DNA from: Gracilaria gracilis
Lineage: Eukaryota > Rhodophyta > Florideophyceae > Gracilariales > Gracilariaceae
DNA: 64,000 nucleotides
Assembly: GCA_030374805.1 (NCBI GenBank)
Contig: JARGSG010000011.1
Coordinates: 1,053,993 to 1,117,992 of the forward strand
Direction: 5' to 3'
In this document: positions 19,330-31,700 of the stretch, in pieces
Layout of the letters: every line of letters starts with the position of its first letter
How positions within the stretch are numbered: position 1 is the first letter of the stretch
Made by a program: the position numbers and the translations under genes
The notes under the pieces: model-generated
The model's input: the letters and a program-made list of their open reading frames with translations, nothing else
Database searches by the model: none
Told to the model about the DNA's origin: nothing

Positions 19330-22300
19330 TCCGAAAAGCTAATCTCGGGAGTCTCCCCTGTGGGAGGGGCGTCTTCTAAGCCGAACTCGAAGACGTCCGA
19401 GGCGCCTCCGCTTCGCTCCCCAGCTATTAAAATCCTTTCAAGGAAAATGGCTGGCACAGACGTGGATTCAGAACACTGTAGTGTTCTACGTCGCCCGTGG
19501 ATACGGTCCCGCAATCTCCGTATTCCGGATAGAATCCTGGTAATGGCCAAGAGGAATTTCAAGGTTTACGCCGACCTCGGCCTTTCCACCCAGTTCATGG
19601 TTCGACAATTATCTGTCTTGGACACAAGAGCAGCTCCCAACTTAATCCACAAGAAGCTGATTCCGCCCGCTCTTCGGGAAAGTATTCGTTTTGGTCCAGC
19701 TTTGGATATCTCGGATGCGAATAATAATCCGATTAAGACGGCTGCTTATATTTCTCTCCTTGTGAGATGGGGAACCTGCTTGGTGCGTTTGGATTTTGTA
19801 GTATGCAATTCACTTGCTGCCCCGATCATTCTCGGTTGTGACTTCTGCGACCGTTTCGTGGAAGCAATCCGTCCTCGGAAACGAGAAGTGGAAATGGAAG
19901 ATGGATCCACAATTCCGATAGTCCGGAAGCCTCTACGAGCCGCCACGCGGAAGCACGTGCCGTTACCGGTCTCTCAGCAAGTATCCAACAACGACATGGA
20001 ATCTACGAAGCTGCGCATAGCTAAATCTGTACAGCTCCCACCTGAATCACAGGTATGGGTCAATGTCGCCACCAAACAGTATGGTCTCCACACTGTCCAA
20101 CCGTTACCGGCACTATATGAACAACGCCAGATCGCTCTTGCGAATGGAGTGGTTATGATTCAACCAAACGAACCCTTTAAGGTAATGATCAGCAACTTTG
20201 GCAAAACCAAACAGTGGCTAGTGAAGAACCAAATAGTGGGGTCGGTCCTACCGCATCCCACCGCAGTGGTTCCAACTAAGATACCTATCGCCAAGGTTCT
20301 TGGATTGTCTGACCCTAAGGAGGGGGAGGAGCATGTTGAATCGCATCATAAGCCCGTTATGGAAGACTCCCTAAGGTAATCGGGTCCAGACAATCTGACA
20401 TCCTCGGAGAACAAGCCCGTGCCCCCTGGCAGTGATAAGACGGATCCTGTCGAGGAGTTAATGAAGCTCAATCTGGAGCACGTACCGGAATCCCATCGGG
20501 AGAGGTTACGAGAGATGTTGCGGGAATTTACTCCCATGTGGTAAGGAACTCTTGGAACAATTGGAGTCACTGAACACTGTATAGATTTGCTTCCGAATAC
20601 TCGGCTCATTGCGCAACACCCTTACAGGGCAGGACCGAAAGCTCGGGAAGAAGAACGATCTCAAGTGGAGAAAATGTTACTCGCTGGCCTCATTGAGGCA
20701 GCTCAATCCTCCGGGGCTTCGCCAGTGGTATTAGTTCCGAAACTGGATGGATCTTGGAGATTTTGTATCGATTACCGAAAGTTGAATGCGGTTACAGTGA
20801 AAGATGTATATCCGATACCACGGATGGATGAGTATATCGATTCTCTAGGGAGCGCAAATGTGTTTACCACCCTAGATGCTAATTGAGGATATTGGCAAGT
20901 GCCCATCAGGGAAGAAGATAAGGATAAGACGGCGTTTGTGTGCCACCAGGGCCTATACCGTTTCCGGCGAATGCCCTTTGGGTTGACTAACGCCCCCGCA
21001 ACCTTCCAACGAGCGGTTGATATCCTCCTAGCCAGGTTCAAGTGGACCACATGTCTGGTGTACCTAGATGACATCGTCGTGTTCTCCAACAATCTGGATG
21101 ATCATCTCACCCATGTACGGGAAGTAATGCAGGTATTGCGTGATGCAGGGATCACTCTGAAGCTCAAGAAGTGCGAGTTCCTCACCGAATCGGTCAAATA
21201 CCTAGAGCACATAATCCGCCCAGGGAAGTTGTCAATCGATGAAGTCAGGGTCAAATCCTTGAAAGAGGCTAAACACCCGAGAACTCAGACAGAGCTCCGC
21301 TTCTTTCTAGGATTGTGTAACGTGTATCGCCGCTTTGTGCCGAACTTTGCGGATATCGCTTCACCTCTGAATAAGCTCCTGACGAAAGGAAAGCCAGTTG
21401 AACTGGAACAATTTGGCGATGCGGAAGCATCCGCCTTCGCGGCATTGGTTGACGAAGTGACAATCCCGCCAATTTTGGCTTTGCCCAAACCTGGTTTACC
21501 TTACGAGGTCGACACTGATGCTAGGGCGAATCAGGTAGGCTGTGCGCTGTTTCAGACCGATGAGACCGAGGAACGACACCCTATTGGGTACTGGTCGAGA
21601 TCACTGAACGTGCACGAACGGAATTACTCGGTTTCCGAGAAAGAGTGCCTTGCTGTGGTATGGGCGCTGTCGACCCTCAGACCATATCTGATGGGAACCC
21701 ACTTTAGGGTGCACACAGACCACTCGTGCCTGAGGTGGCTCATGGAGATCACCGAACCGTCGGGACGCCTGATGCGATGGAGACTCCGACTCTCGGAATT
21801 CGACTTTGAAGTAGTGTATAAGAAAGGCTCTCTCAACCTTCAGGCGGATGCCTTATCCTGTCTGGGCACGTTGGCCGAAGCGGAGCCTACTGAGGATACG
21901 GAAATCCCATGCTTCATGGTAGGAACCCTTGAGGGAAGAAAGGAAATTCTCTCGGATGACGTGTGTGACGACATACTCGCCACAAAAGTGGTGGAACCCA
22001 CCACCGGGTCGTTTATACCTATCACTCCGGAGGAGATGATTCGAGAACAGCAGACGGACCCCTTCTGTACGCAGGTGAGAGCCCGTCTGAACGGTGGTTA
22101 CAGGATACCTTTCGAGGTGAATGACCAAGGATATCTGGTCAGAATGGTGGAATCTAACCCACAAATGGTGGTGCCTCACTCGTTACAGAGTCGCGTACTT
22201 CATTTGTCACACTATGTGAAGTTAGGAGCCCACCCGGGAGGAAGGAAACTGTATCTCAACTTGCGAAGGGACTTTTACTGGCCCGCTATGGCGTTTGACT

Positions 22301-23856
22301 GCTACGCAGTTCGTCGCTCCTGTAAGGATTGTGCTAAGAATGACATTAGGTTAAGGAAGCACTCGAAAGAGTTATCGTTGTTCCCTGCGAGGGCGCCTTT
22401 GGAATTCGTGGCCATCGACATATTGGGAGAACTCATCAGAACCTCACGAGGCAATCAATATTTATTGGTTATCACAGATAGGTTCTCCAAATTGGTAAGG
22501 ACGGTGCCGCTTAAACGGATTACCGCTGCCGCCGTGGCACAAGCATTCGTGACCCACTGGGTGTTTGTCTATGGCCTACCGGTACAGTTACTCTCCGATA
22601 ACGGATCACAGTCTACCTCGAAGTTCTTTCAAGATGTGTGCCGAATCCTGGATATTAGGAACTTGTTTATGACAACGTATCATCCCCAAACTAATGGTCA
22701 AGTGGAAAGGTTTAACCGAACAATGCTCGGGGCATTGCGATCCTACGTGGGAGATCACCCCAAGACTTGGGATCTTTACACGGACGCAATAACATACGCG
22801 TGTAACACCCAAGTCCATCGGGTCACGTTCCTTTCACCATTTGAATTGGTTTTGTCAAGGAGGCCGCCCCCTCTCGCAATCGAGGCGCAGCCAACTCTGG
22901 ATACGTACCCATCTCCGGGTTTATACCGCGATGCGTGGAAAAAATGGCTCACCAAACTGGTTCCTGTTGCTCGTAACTCAATGGAGAAGGCCCAGCTTAT
23001 GTATAAGCGCAATTTTGACAGCCGAATTCGCATACCGCTACCCACAATTCGGGTTGCAGATTATGTGTTCCTACGAAAGGAGTACTACAATCCTGAGAAG
23101 GAACGTCGGCACAAACTTTCTCCGATCGCGGATGGACCCTATCGGGTAGTCGTCGTTAATAAGGATACCGTCGTGCTGGATATCAATAATCAGCACGAAC
23201 GGATATCACGCGATCGCGTTTATCAGGCTCCAAGCCCTTTACAGGAAGTGGTATCAGTGCCGGTTCCCGGAAACAATGAGCCCACATCACGGGAAGGAAC
23301 CGAAGTAATGGAATCTGGACCACCCCGCCCCTCGGTTCTACCGCACCCAGAACGTGGTTTGTCTGACCTCCCTGAGGTATCCGAGTCACTTAAGGACACC
23401 TCGACACTCTCTCGAGTACTACCGCCGCAATCGGAACGAATTAACCTCCCGCCAACGGTACTTTCGGATGCCGTGCTGCACCCTAAGGAGGGGGAGGAGA
23501 ATGGAAATCGTGGGAACCGCCCTCCGGTAGCTCCGGCACCCGCTGGACATAGGCGAAGTGGCGAATCTCATAGTGAGACGGAAGCCCAAATTGGGAATGC
23601 TACTGTCAACGCTACAAAGCGTGCGCGAGTGGCAGCCTCAACGAGGATGGACGTCAGTAATGAAGAAGAGACCCCTGAAGGGAAATCCGCTGGAAAAGAC
23701 GTTAAGCGCCCTCTCGGGAGGCAATCCCAGCCGCGGGCACGCTCTGAAGCCCACTCGAGTAGCTCGAAGAGCTCTCGAGTACCCGAGAAGACAATGTCTC
23801 CTGATCCGTTCGCGGAAAGCGACGATGAGGATCCCGTTGGGAGCTCCCATCAATAG
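19330..23856 (+). pseudogene. pol: pol polyprotein: protease, reverse transcriptase, RNase H, integrase
   Basis: A single frame spans 19330-23856 with three in-frame stops: TAA 20377, TAA 20542 (after FTPMW) and TGA 20884 (between TTLDAN and GYWQVPI). The protease region has VLDTRAAPNLI, with DTR where active retropepsins have D-T/S-G. RT shows GSWRFCIDYRKLNA, RMPFGLTNAPATFQ and the catalytic LVYLDDIVVFS. RNase H follows (YEVDTDARANQVGCALFQ; DHSCLRWL). Integrase has an HHCC zinc domain (HLSHYVKLGAHPGG; CKDC) and the DDE core (FVAIDILGE, SDNGSQ, HPQTNGQVERFNRT). The C-terminus is Ser/Pro-rich and stops at TAG 23854. Most of RT through integrase (985 codons) is uninterrupted. Confidence 0.92.
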
Positions 23857-24481
23857 GGATATGGAAAGACCCAGGAACCCTGGTAAAGAACTGGAAAGCC
23901 TGAGTCAGGAAGTAGAGAAACAACCCCGTGGGCTGGATTGTTACGCCGTGTACACCGGAAAGCACGGACTCTGAAATCGCGGTAAAAATTGCTGCAAGTG
24001 CTTCGCGAGCGTCGCCCCACGGCGGGAGATTTGAAATTACGCACTGTAATCGTGCGCCATTGCTGGCTGGTGGCATACGCGCCATTTTCGACCGTTCAAC
24101 GGGACTGCACACCGTGCCATGCTGCGCACTGATTGTGTGGCCGCTGCCGGAGTTCGCTCAACCAATGACCTGGTGTATGCTGCGCCGTGGCCCAACGGAA
24201 CCGCCGCCCTGCACAGGGAGTGTTGAACCCACATCTCCGTCGCAACGGCTCTTGCGCAGAGAAGAAGCAAGCTAGCCAGAACGTCTGGAGTCACCGTTCT
24301 CTGATTTGGCGCCCGTATGGAATAGGAAGTGACTCTCCGAACGACGGAAGCGGAAAGATTTCCGTAGAGACCACTCTCGTGGAATTTGAAAGCCGAAAAC
24401 GGAAGTTACCTTATATCCGCATCGGCCATTTCAAGGAAGCCGTCGAAGCGGAAGGTAACTACAATTGTGAGCTAAACCCTC
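23857..24481 (+). other. Degenerate spacer between integrase and chromodomain ORFs
   Basis: About 620 bases where coding-like pieces move among frames: GKELESLSQEVEKQPRG (to TGA near 23972) and then VEFESRKRKLPYIRIGHFKEA (to TGA near 24498). Probably a decayed extension of pol or its linker to the chromodomain. Confidence 0.45.
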
Positions 24482-24757
24482 GTGGGTGCTACTTGTGAGG
24501 GTTTCCCTATGTCGGGAAAGATTGAGGAACCCGAAGAAACCGGTGTTTACCCACAGGAGTTTGTGGTTGATCGCATTGTGAGACACGATGTATCCCAGAG
24601 TGGGAAGCTACTGTATCGAGTGCGATGGTATGGCTATCCGCCTGAAGAGGATACATGGGAACCCATTGAACACCTTCCGAGGTCAAAGGTTATCTCATAC
24701 CACCGCCATACCCGGACAGATCTCCCTCCAACCCTGGACAAGGCCCAGGTGGGATAA
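24482..24757 (+). CDS. Chromodomain ORF of the retrotransposon
   Basis: Within 91 codons, EFVVDRIVRHDVSQSGKLLY, RVRWYGYPPEEDTWEPIEHL and PRSKVISYHRH form a complete chromodomain of about 50 residues, with the aromatic cage-like positions (Y/W/W) present. In chromoviruses this domain sits at the integrase C-terminus and steers insertion into heterochromatin carrying methylated histone H3. Here it is more than 600 bases downstream of the pol stop and in another frame, so it is expressed separately, by frameshifting, or not at all. The stop is TAA 24755-24757. Confidence 0.9.
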   Translation: MGATCEGFPMSGKIEEPEETGVYPQEFVVDRIVRHDVSQSGKLLYRVRWYGYPPEEDTWEPIEHLPRSKVISYHRHTRTDLPPTLDKAQVG

Positions 24758-25125
24758 TCCGTTGACGGCGACGTTTCTACAATTGCGCCGCCGTGCGGAT
24801 AGGAGAAGTGAACCTCCGAAGAGTGAAGGAAGTGAAGCCTTATGTATATAGGACGAGAAGTAGACACACCGAACTATCGGTTTATCACCGTATGACGGTT
24901 CACAGAAGGTACTATGGAAGCCACCCCTGGAAATGGTCCACGGATGGAAGGAAGAGTATGGCCTACAGTAGGAAGGGAAAAGAGAAGACCGAAGAAGAAG
25001 CTCGAAGTCGAGAAGAATCCTAGGGAAGGATTACGAAAATAAGATACCACTAGATGGGTTTTATTGTGTTCTATCCGAAGCTATGATGGACCCGAAGCCC
25101 GGCAAGCACTCGCTTGAGGCTAATT

Positions 25126-27083
25126 TCAACCACCACCCGCGTTTGGGTTTGCGTTGAAGTGCTGATTAGCCAACGCCGAGAGCTCGGCCGCAATTGTGAC
25201 ACCCGGAGGGATCTGCACCCCAAGGGATTCGAGGTTGGCGCGCAGCGCAGCCGCGCTCCCCACCATGTTCCCGGTACCCGGTGCACCCAAGTTCCATCCC
25301 ACGGGAGCCAGCTCGCTTTCTGCTGGAACGGCAGCAGCGCTTGCATCCGTACTCGGAACGCCCACAAGGGGAGCAGGAGCACCGTCACCGGTTCCATCGC
25401 CGTGATCCAAGGTTGGATCGCTCCAGCTAATGGCAGGCGCGTAATCCTCAGGGAATACGAACCCTGTACGGTGACCCACTGGCATGGCTCGCGGGTTGCT
25501 TACCATGACACCAGCTTGGTATTCCGATATGGGCTGGCGCTCCCACGGATCATAGTACACCCAAACCCCAGAGCGGGTAGCAATCCTTCCCGGAGATCGG
25601 TCGTTGACACGAGGAGGACCCTCTGGTTGGTAGCTCACCGGAACCCGGTCCCAATTGACACGCTCTATCGCGTTAAGGAGAGTATGCAGCTCGTCCTGAT
25701 TGGCTTGCGACCCCAAGGGTATAGTCAAATCCATGTTTCGGATGATAAGCCGCAAGAACGGGGGCAAGTACCACAGGCGATAGTGGTCGTAGACATCCCA
25801 AAGGATATGAACCGCTACGCGAGCAGCCTATTCCGCCAACGCGAGGGACTATTACCCAGAATGGGGATCGTCAATCAATCGTAATCCGAGGTAGTACACC
25901 ACCGGAGGAAGCTCGGCAAAACACCCGCGGGGTACTTCAACCTGAGACCACCAACGAGGTAGACCGACGTACCGAGCCGGCATCGCATCGTAGCGGAAAC
26001 GCTCGCTCTCCAAGTTTGGATACGGAACGAGATATCCCCGACGGGAGCGCATGCTGCGTTCGAACCGAACCCGGCGTTCAAAGGCATACAGGTCGTTTGA
26101 CGTCGAGCGCCGGAGGAACCGGAACTCTGCCCGCAACAAGGGACGACTCCAAAGGAGCACGTTCGGATCCAACCGTGGATTAGCCCCGCGATACTCTGCT
26201 TCCGGAAACTCTGCCAGAGCATCGCCGTACGATACTTCGCCGAAGGTTCGGTAATGCGACACATCCAAATCGTACGCCGGAGGAACCGGATGCTCACCGC
26301 GCACGCGGGTAACTCTCTTGTAAGCGAGACTAGCCATCGCCGCGCGAGCAATATCCATGGACTCCCGGCGTTTGCGGTAAATCAAATGAGGATGCACCGC
26401 AACACGGTTTCGCCAGTCGCGGGAACGAACATCGTCTCGACGAATCCCGCCAGGGAGCATTCCGTCCACGGCATACGAATCGATCAGAGCATCGTCATCT
26501 ACCGCAGTCGGGTGAAACCATGGCGCTCGAGAATAGATGAGACCTGCATCCCGAGGATTTCGCGTCACCAGTGACTCGCGACTGATCCACCCCTGGAGTT
26601 CATCGTTAACGGTACAGCTTGTTCCATATTCCACGCCACGGCGTTGAGATCTGGAGCCTGAGGAGGCGCGTACGGAGGATAACCCCGCGGTGGGTACGCT
26701 TGATAGTAGCCCGCTTGAGAGATAGGTTGGTGAGGTTGATAACCAGCCTGGTTGTAATCATACCCATGGCCATACTTTGGTTGATGCCCTTGAGGGAGAG
26801 GGGCCGATTGGAATCCGCCGAAGTAACCGGCTGGCGCCGGACCCGGCTGAACTTGGTTGGGAACGTCCCCCGAGGGGTTGCTTGACGCCGCGCCTTGCGG
26901 AGCGGCCGACGACAAAGCACCACCCGGAAGAGGATTCGTTTGGAAAGGATGGTTGTTCATGCCTGTAGAAGGAGAAGACGCAGAAGATTGCTGATGCCGC
27001 TGTGTCGGAGAGGAAGGTTGTTCGATTCTAGGAGCTGGCGAAGGTTGCTGCGCTGTGGAAACCGAAGAGTCGGTGATTGCCAT
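25126..27083 (-). CDS. Opposite-strand gene inside the retrotransposon, unknown product
   Basis: Start MAITDSSVSTAQQ (27083). The first 165 residues are Pro/Gln/Tyr/Gly-rich (YFGGFQSAPLPQG; QAGYYQAYPPRGYPPYAPP). A folded part of about 450 residues follows: DELQGWISRESLVTRNPRD, WRNRVAVHPHLIYRKRRES, YRTFGEVSYGDALAEFPEAE, LWDVYDHYRLWYLPPFLRL and VWVYYDPWERQPISEYQAG. A one-base break near 26604 joins the two parts. Adjacent TAA/TAG (25849-25854) and TAG (25828-25830) interrupt the middle without changing frame. I do not recognise the family. It lies between the chromodomain and the 3' LTR, antisense to gag-pol, so it would need its own promoter, perhaps in the 3' region. Accessory antisense ORFs are known in a few plant Ty3/gypsy elements (for example Grande of maize). 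Confidence 0.65.
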
Positions 27084-27799
27084 GGTGGCGGGAGAATATT
27101 TATCATCCGACCGCCGGCGTCTTCCCGCAACTTTGGGACGTGACTCCTTGGCTAAGGAAGGGGAGGTGTGGAGCAATGGCCATCCGTGTCGGAGAGGTTG
27201 ATCCCATTCATAAATGGTGTTTCCCCCGCCGGATGACGTGTTGCAGTTTATGAATTGCACCCCAATTTTTGGTTACTGTGGAAAGCCCTTTGGGCAGTAC
27301 CTTCGTAGGTGGACATCGTATTGGAACCTTTTTGTAGGTAGACACGCTGCCAAGTGGCACCGCTGTGAAGCGATGGCAGTGGCACACCCGTCGGGGTTAG
27401 TATCCAGTACCCTGACAGTGAGCTGGCCACGTGTATAAACCTCTAGTGGTGTGCACCATGGTACCTACTGTAGATAGTATATATGCTCGGGTGATCTCGC
27501 CCTGGAGCCACCAAGTAAACCTCAACTGAGTCGTGTCCTTCTCCCAAGGACCGGGCTATGGTAGTAGCTGCCTACGTAGCTTCACCACTCCACTAAGAGA
27601 GTAACCACGCTTGGTTTCGGCACTCCCACCCCTCAGGGTCACTAAGGAAGCTATATCTTACCAATTCTGTCTGGTTTTTCTGTGTATTGTTGTGTACTTC
27701 TGCTCTGCGTACTGCACCAGTGGTTGGTGTTATTCTGTGATTGTTCCTTGGTTCAGGCGTTGCTTCCGCCCCTGTATAGGGTTATATACGACACCGTAG
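27084..27799. other. Non-coding 3' region of the retrotransposon
   Basis: About 715 bases without a credible gene. A TATATATGCTC motif lies near 27480 on the plus strand. The region upstream of the minus-strand gene should hold its promoter. No polypurine tract is obvious immediately before 27800. Confidence 0.45.
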
Positions 27800-28125
27800 T
27801 GTGTGTCGCTCCGCTGTTTGGGTCTGTTGCCGCCGGTTGGCACGACCCTCGGCTCCGCTCCGGGTTGTTTCTCTCTAGAGCGTTATACCGTCTTTACGGT
27901 CCCCCTTTTCCCCCGATCGCCCCATCATCTGGTCTGTCCAAGTGTCCCATATCTGGACGTGATCCTTTCTTTGCTTTCACCTCTGTAGGTATATCCAGTC
28001 ACCGTCTCCGGTCTTACACCCGGCTCCGAGCACGGACAGAGGGCTCTCCCGCTGAATCTGTTCTTACAGGGAGCAGGACTCGGACATCCTGTGGATCATC
28101 ACCCGTCCACGGGTTTTGCTCTACA
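27800..28125 (+). repeat. 3' LTR
   Basis: 326 bp, same length and termini as the 5' LTR, about 14 differences. The sequence following it (TTGACCACTTCG) does not resume the interrupted transporter gene. Confidence 0.9.
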
Positions 28126-28703
28126 TTGACCACTTCGCCCCAACGGGCCCTACAAGCATCAGAAGTGGACCATTTTGTGCCTGTAGTGGAGCGTGCAGTG
28201 ACCAATTGCATACGGGAGGGATCGAAATGAGTCCGGCAAAAGGCCACGTGGCAGGGGTCGATTTTTTGAAATTTTTTTATGATGACTGATACTGTCCGGC
28301 AGTGGTCCGGTCTATGGCAGGTGTTGAAAACATGGTCGATATGAGTTCCACGTAGCCGCAGAGATGTTTTTTTGCCGTCGCTAAACCCTCCCCCACATCA
28401 CCCCACCCACAGCGCCACGACAACGGAGCCGTTTTCGGCCTGTCTTCGTCCCAGAGATGCCACTTTGTGCCTCCATCGGTATTCAGTTTCCATTTAACAT
28501 TAAATGTTGCCTCTGCGGCGTCAATCACGGCCTGAGTCAACCAGGCGGTATTGGGAACAACGGTGCAGAGACGATCTTATCCATCACTGTTCATGTGGTC
28601 TCAATCCAGCATGGCGAACTTCAACGCCAGAGCGCTGACCTCCTTCATGTCAGCCCCTGTGTGGTGTTGAATCACGGTCGGTACGATATGGCAATCGACC
28701 TAT
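28126..28703. other. Short intergenic region with a possible gene remnant
   Basis: On the minus strand, 28277-28570 reads as plausible protein (AWLTQAVIDAAEATFNVKWK, then GGTKWHLWDEDRPK), but it has stops upstream and no recognised family. It may be a remnant of a gene split by rearrangement next to the retrotransposon. The rest shows nothing. Confidence 0.35.
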
Positions 28704-31700
28704 TCACGCTTGTACTGTAACTGATTGCGTGATTGATTGCGTCACGTCCAGCTGCAGCAGCGTGCGCGAATCCCACATCTTGATCTCCCCGTTGGAGCTT
28801 TCTGACATCAGCACCCTGCCGCGTGGCACCTCCAGCGCCAAGCACGTGACATCACTGTCGTGAGCCAGTAGCTCCGCCACGCACTTGTTCGTACAAATGT
28901 CAACCACCGACATCGAGCCGTCCAATCCGCCCGTCACGACCCACATTCGGTCCTCCAACGGTGCCAGGAATCGCCCTTCGCTCTGATGGTTCACCGCTGC
29001 GCTCTACCTTGCGTGAAAGCTTGAATGCGCCCCGCGTGTGTCAAAAATGCGAAGCAAATTCCCCACCTATGGAGGCACCTTTGCGTCACCAACCACCACG
29101 ATCGTATGTCGCTCGTCTAGAAACGTTCCACCTGATATGATACAGTTGTCAAACGCACGAATCAACTTGGCTCGACTGCCAGCGCTCCGTTTTCGCGGTC
29201 GCGAACAGTACATATCCGACTCGTCTGGATGCATAAACCGCCAGTAACGTGTTCCCGTACGCTGAGAAACATAAATCAGTCACGCTTCCCAACCAATCTT
29301 CCCTGAACGACGCTAGCGATATCAGCTCTGCAAAGGCCCACAGTCACACAACCCCGTCCATACCCCCAGAAGCAAACCTGGGTTGCAGCGGATGTGACGC
29401 CAGCGTTGTCGCTTCCACTTGATGTCTCCAAACTGCCTTTCGTCCACGACTGTGTCTCGACCGCTGCAAATAGTTAACCTCACCGCGCTCTTTCATGTCC
29501 AGAGGAACGTATGGACCCTCACCAAACCCATCAAACGAGCTCAAGAAAGATTCGTCATCGTCCGGTGCGCTTTCCGTAGACTCTCGATCCCGATCCTTCG
29601 CTAAAGCTTCTAGACGCTCGTCCTTCTCCTCTTCCTCCTTCGCGCGCTTTGACTTGTAGTGCGAGCGGAATCCCGCCGGCATAGTCGTGTATGAGGAAGG
29701 TACAATTTCTTGTATTCCTTTCGGCGTTGCTACAATACTGAGGGAGGGTCTGTGGCACTAACGCAAAGCGTCCTGAAAAGCACTCCGTCCTCGCGGTATA
29801 GAGATGCATTTCTTCCTTTCCCCGACCACGGTCCCTGAGTGGAAGAGGAGAACCGAACCGGGTATGCCCCATACAACGAGTCTGCGGAGGTTGTATCGAA
29901 CAACTTCATTCCCTTCTTCATAGCAGTACTTTCCCCAGTCCATTTTCGTTCGCTTCTCTTGCGTCTTCTTCGCCCGCCATTTTTTTGTTCTGCCGCTTCT
30001 ACAGCCGCTTTGGAAGCAGCTGCTGCCATCTCTGCAGCGGCTTCTGTTGATGCCTCAGATAACATGGGTGCATACTCTGGTAAGCAGCCAAGAGCCGTCC
30101 AAAGGTCAACAAACGCACCTGCTGCTTCTTCAAGCTGTGACGAGTCGTTTGCGTTCGCTTCTGAGCCAAAGACACGCAGAGGCACCCATTGCGACATTGC
30201 GTCTTCCGCGAGTTGCTCCAGGCTCTCCGACGCCCGCACCAGACGGAATGAATTGTCATAACCTCTCTCACAATCAATCGCCAACAGAGAATGTGAACCT
30301 CGATGATGCTTCTTGTGCTTGTTTGGTTCTGATGTTCTCCGCGCAAAGTCCGCTGCATGATACGCCAGATTGCCGCACAGATATGCTGCTGAAGCAGCCC
30401 CAAGCGTAGAACTGAAGGCATGGTGAATCCGAATGACAGTAAACGGATCGTCGTGGCTCACTGAAAGCATCGAAGTCGCGAATGAGTCACCAGTAATCAC
30501 TGCACTGAGCCCAGCGGCGTCCCCTCCCATAGAAATAGATGGGGTTCCACGATATCTACATATATGTCCCAGCGTCGGTGAAATACTCAAGATCGCAGGA
30601 TTGCTTGCGACGTGACGCAGTGCTTCGATCGACACCGAATCTGGTGCAAGTGAGCTACACCCAGAAGTCATCGAGTTCATATCGTCGTCATCCCGTTCGA
30701 AAAAGTCCTCGGCGGTTGGCAATCTTGGTTGCCACGAGACTTCACATGCACGCAAGATGTACCAAATATTTGGCCAGTCTCCTTTCAAGAACGCCAAAGC
30801 GAAACGTAGCGATAATACTGCCCCCCGAAACTCCATGACGAGTTCATGGAGCAGATCGCTTCTAGGAGATTCAGATTGTTTGATTTGGTTCAAAGCTCCC
30901 TTGTATCGGCCTAAGAGTTCCAATACCTTCTGACTAGATAAATCAGGGTGATGCAAAAGTGAGATTGAACCCTGAACGTGAAACGGCGCCCTTGAGACAG
31001 CCACACGGAGACAGTTTCGGCGGGAAGCCTCTATTCTTTTCTTCGATTCACGGCTTTTCTCCACATCCGCATCAAATACAACCAGGGCTGCGTAAGTTAG
31101 AGTAATCGCGCAGTCTACTTGATCTTCTTTCACGAGCTCCATGACTGCACATTCTACTGCTTTCACTGTTCTCTCAAGCTGTAGAGGACTGTCCTTCAGA
31201 TCTCGTACGTCTGCCGCTAGCAAATCCTCAAGACTACTTTCTGTCGCACCAGAACGAACCGCACCTGCATATGAGACTGCCCTCATTTGAAGCATTTCAA
31301 CAGCGGCTAGCAACATCGCACCATGCGTTGTTTCAAAGTGGCGCTTCGAAAATACTCTCCCTATCTTTTGACCGAATCCTTCGCCATCAGCTCTAAGGAT
31401 ATCGAAGCTTACCATGAGGGCTGCAACTGGACTTCCATTACCAAGCAAGGCACGAACCGCTTTGCATCGACATTCCCGTGTTGTTGACTTCGCTGCATAT
31501 GTTCCTCGTATTGGAGGCCGACTACATAGCGCATTTACATGAGACAAAGCATGATCCACTTCCGGAACGGAACCACACAATACTTTGTCAACATCGGATA
31601 TCTCAGTACACTTCGGAGGATACCTGGTCTGACTCGCAGTGTTCAGCGCTTCTTCGCGCTGCCCTGTGAACCAGAGAGCCAAACTCTTCTCATGATCATC

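Larger units (their letters stand above)
16707..28125 (+). mobile_element. Chromovirus-type Ty3/gypsy LTR retrotransposon, 11.4 kb
   Basis: Two direct repeats of exactly 326 bp (16707-17032 and 27800-28125), each starting TGTGTG and ending CTACA, bound the element. By eye they differ at about 14 sites (roughly 4%) with no indels, so the insertion is not recent. Inside, in order: a primer-site candidate TGGTCTCCCGACTTAG three bases after the 5' LTR, gag, protease, RT, RNase H, integrase, a separate chromodomain ORF, an opposite-strand gene, and 700 bp of non-coding DNA. The flanks (GACGTGG left, TTGACC right) show no target-site duplication, and no clear polypurine tract precedes the 3' LTR, suggesting rearrangement after insertion. 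Confidence 0.9.

Noticed and set aside
25828-25854. Intron explaining the three stops in the antisense gene
   Set aside because: Candidate GT...AG segments are 28 or 41 nt and would break the frame that continues clearly downstream.
25114-26968. Plus-strand ORFs between chromodomain and 3' LTR
   Set aside because: The minus strand gives longer, compositionally natural protein with coherent continuation across breaks; the plus frames are its complement.
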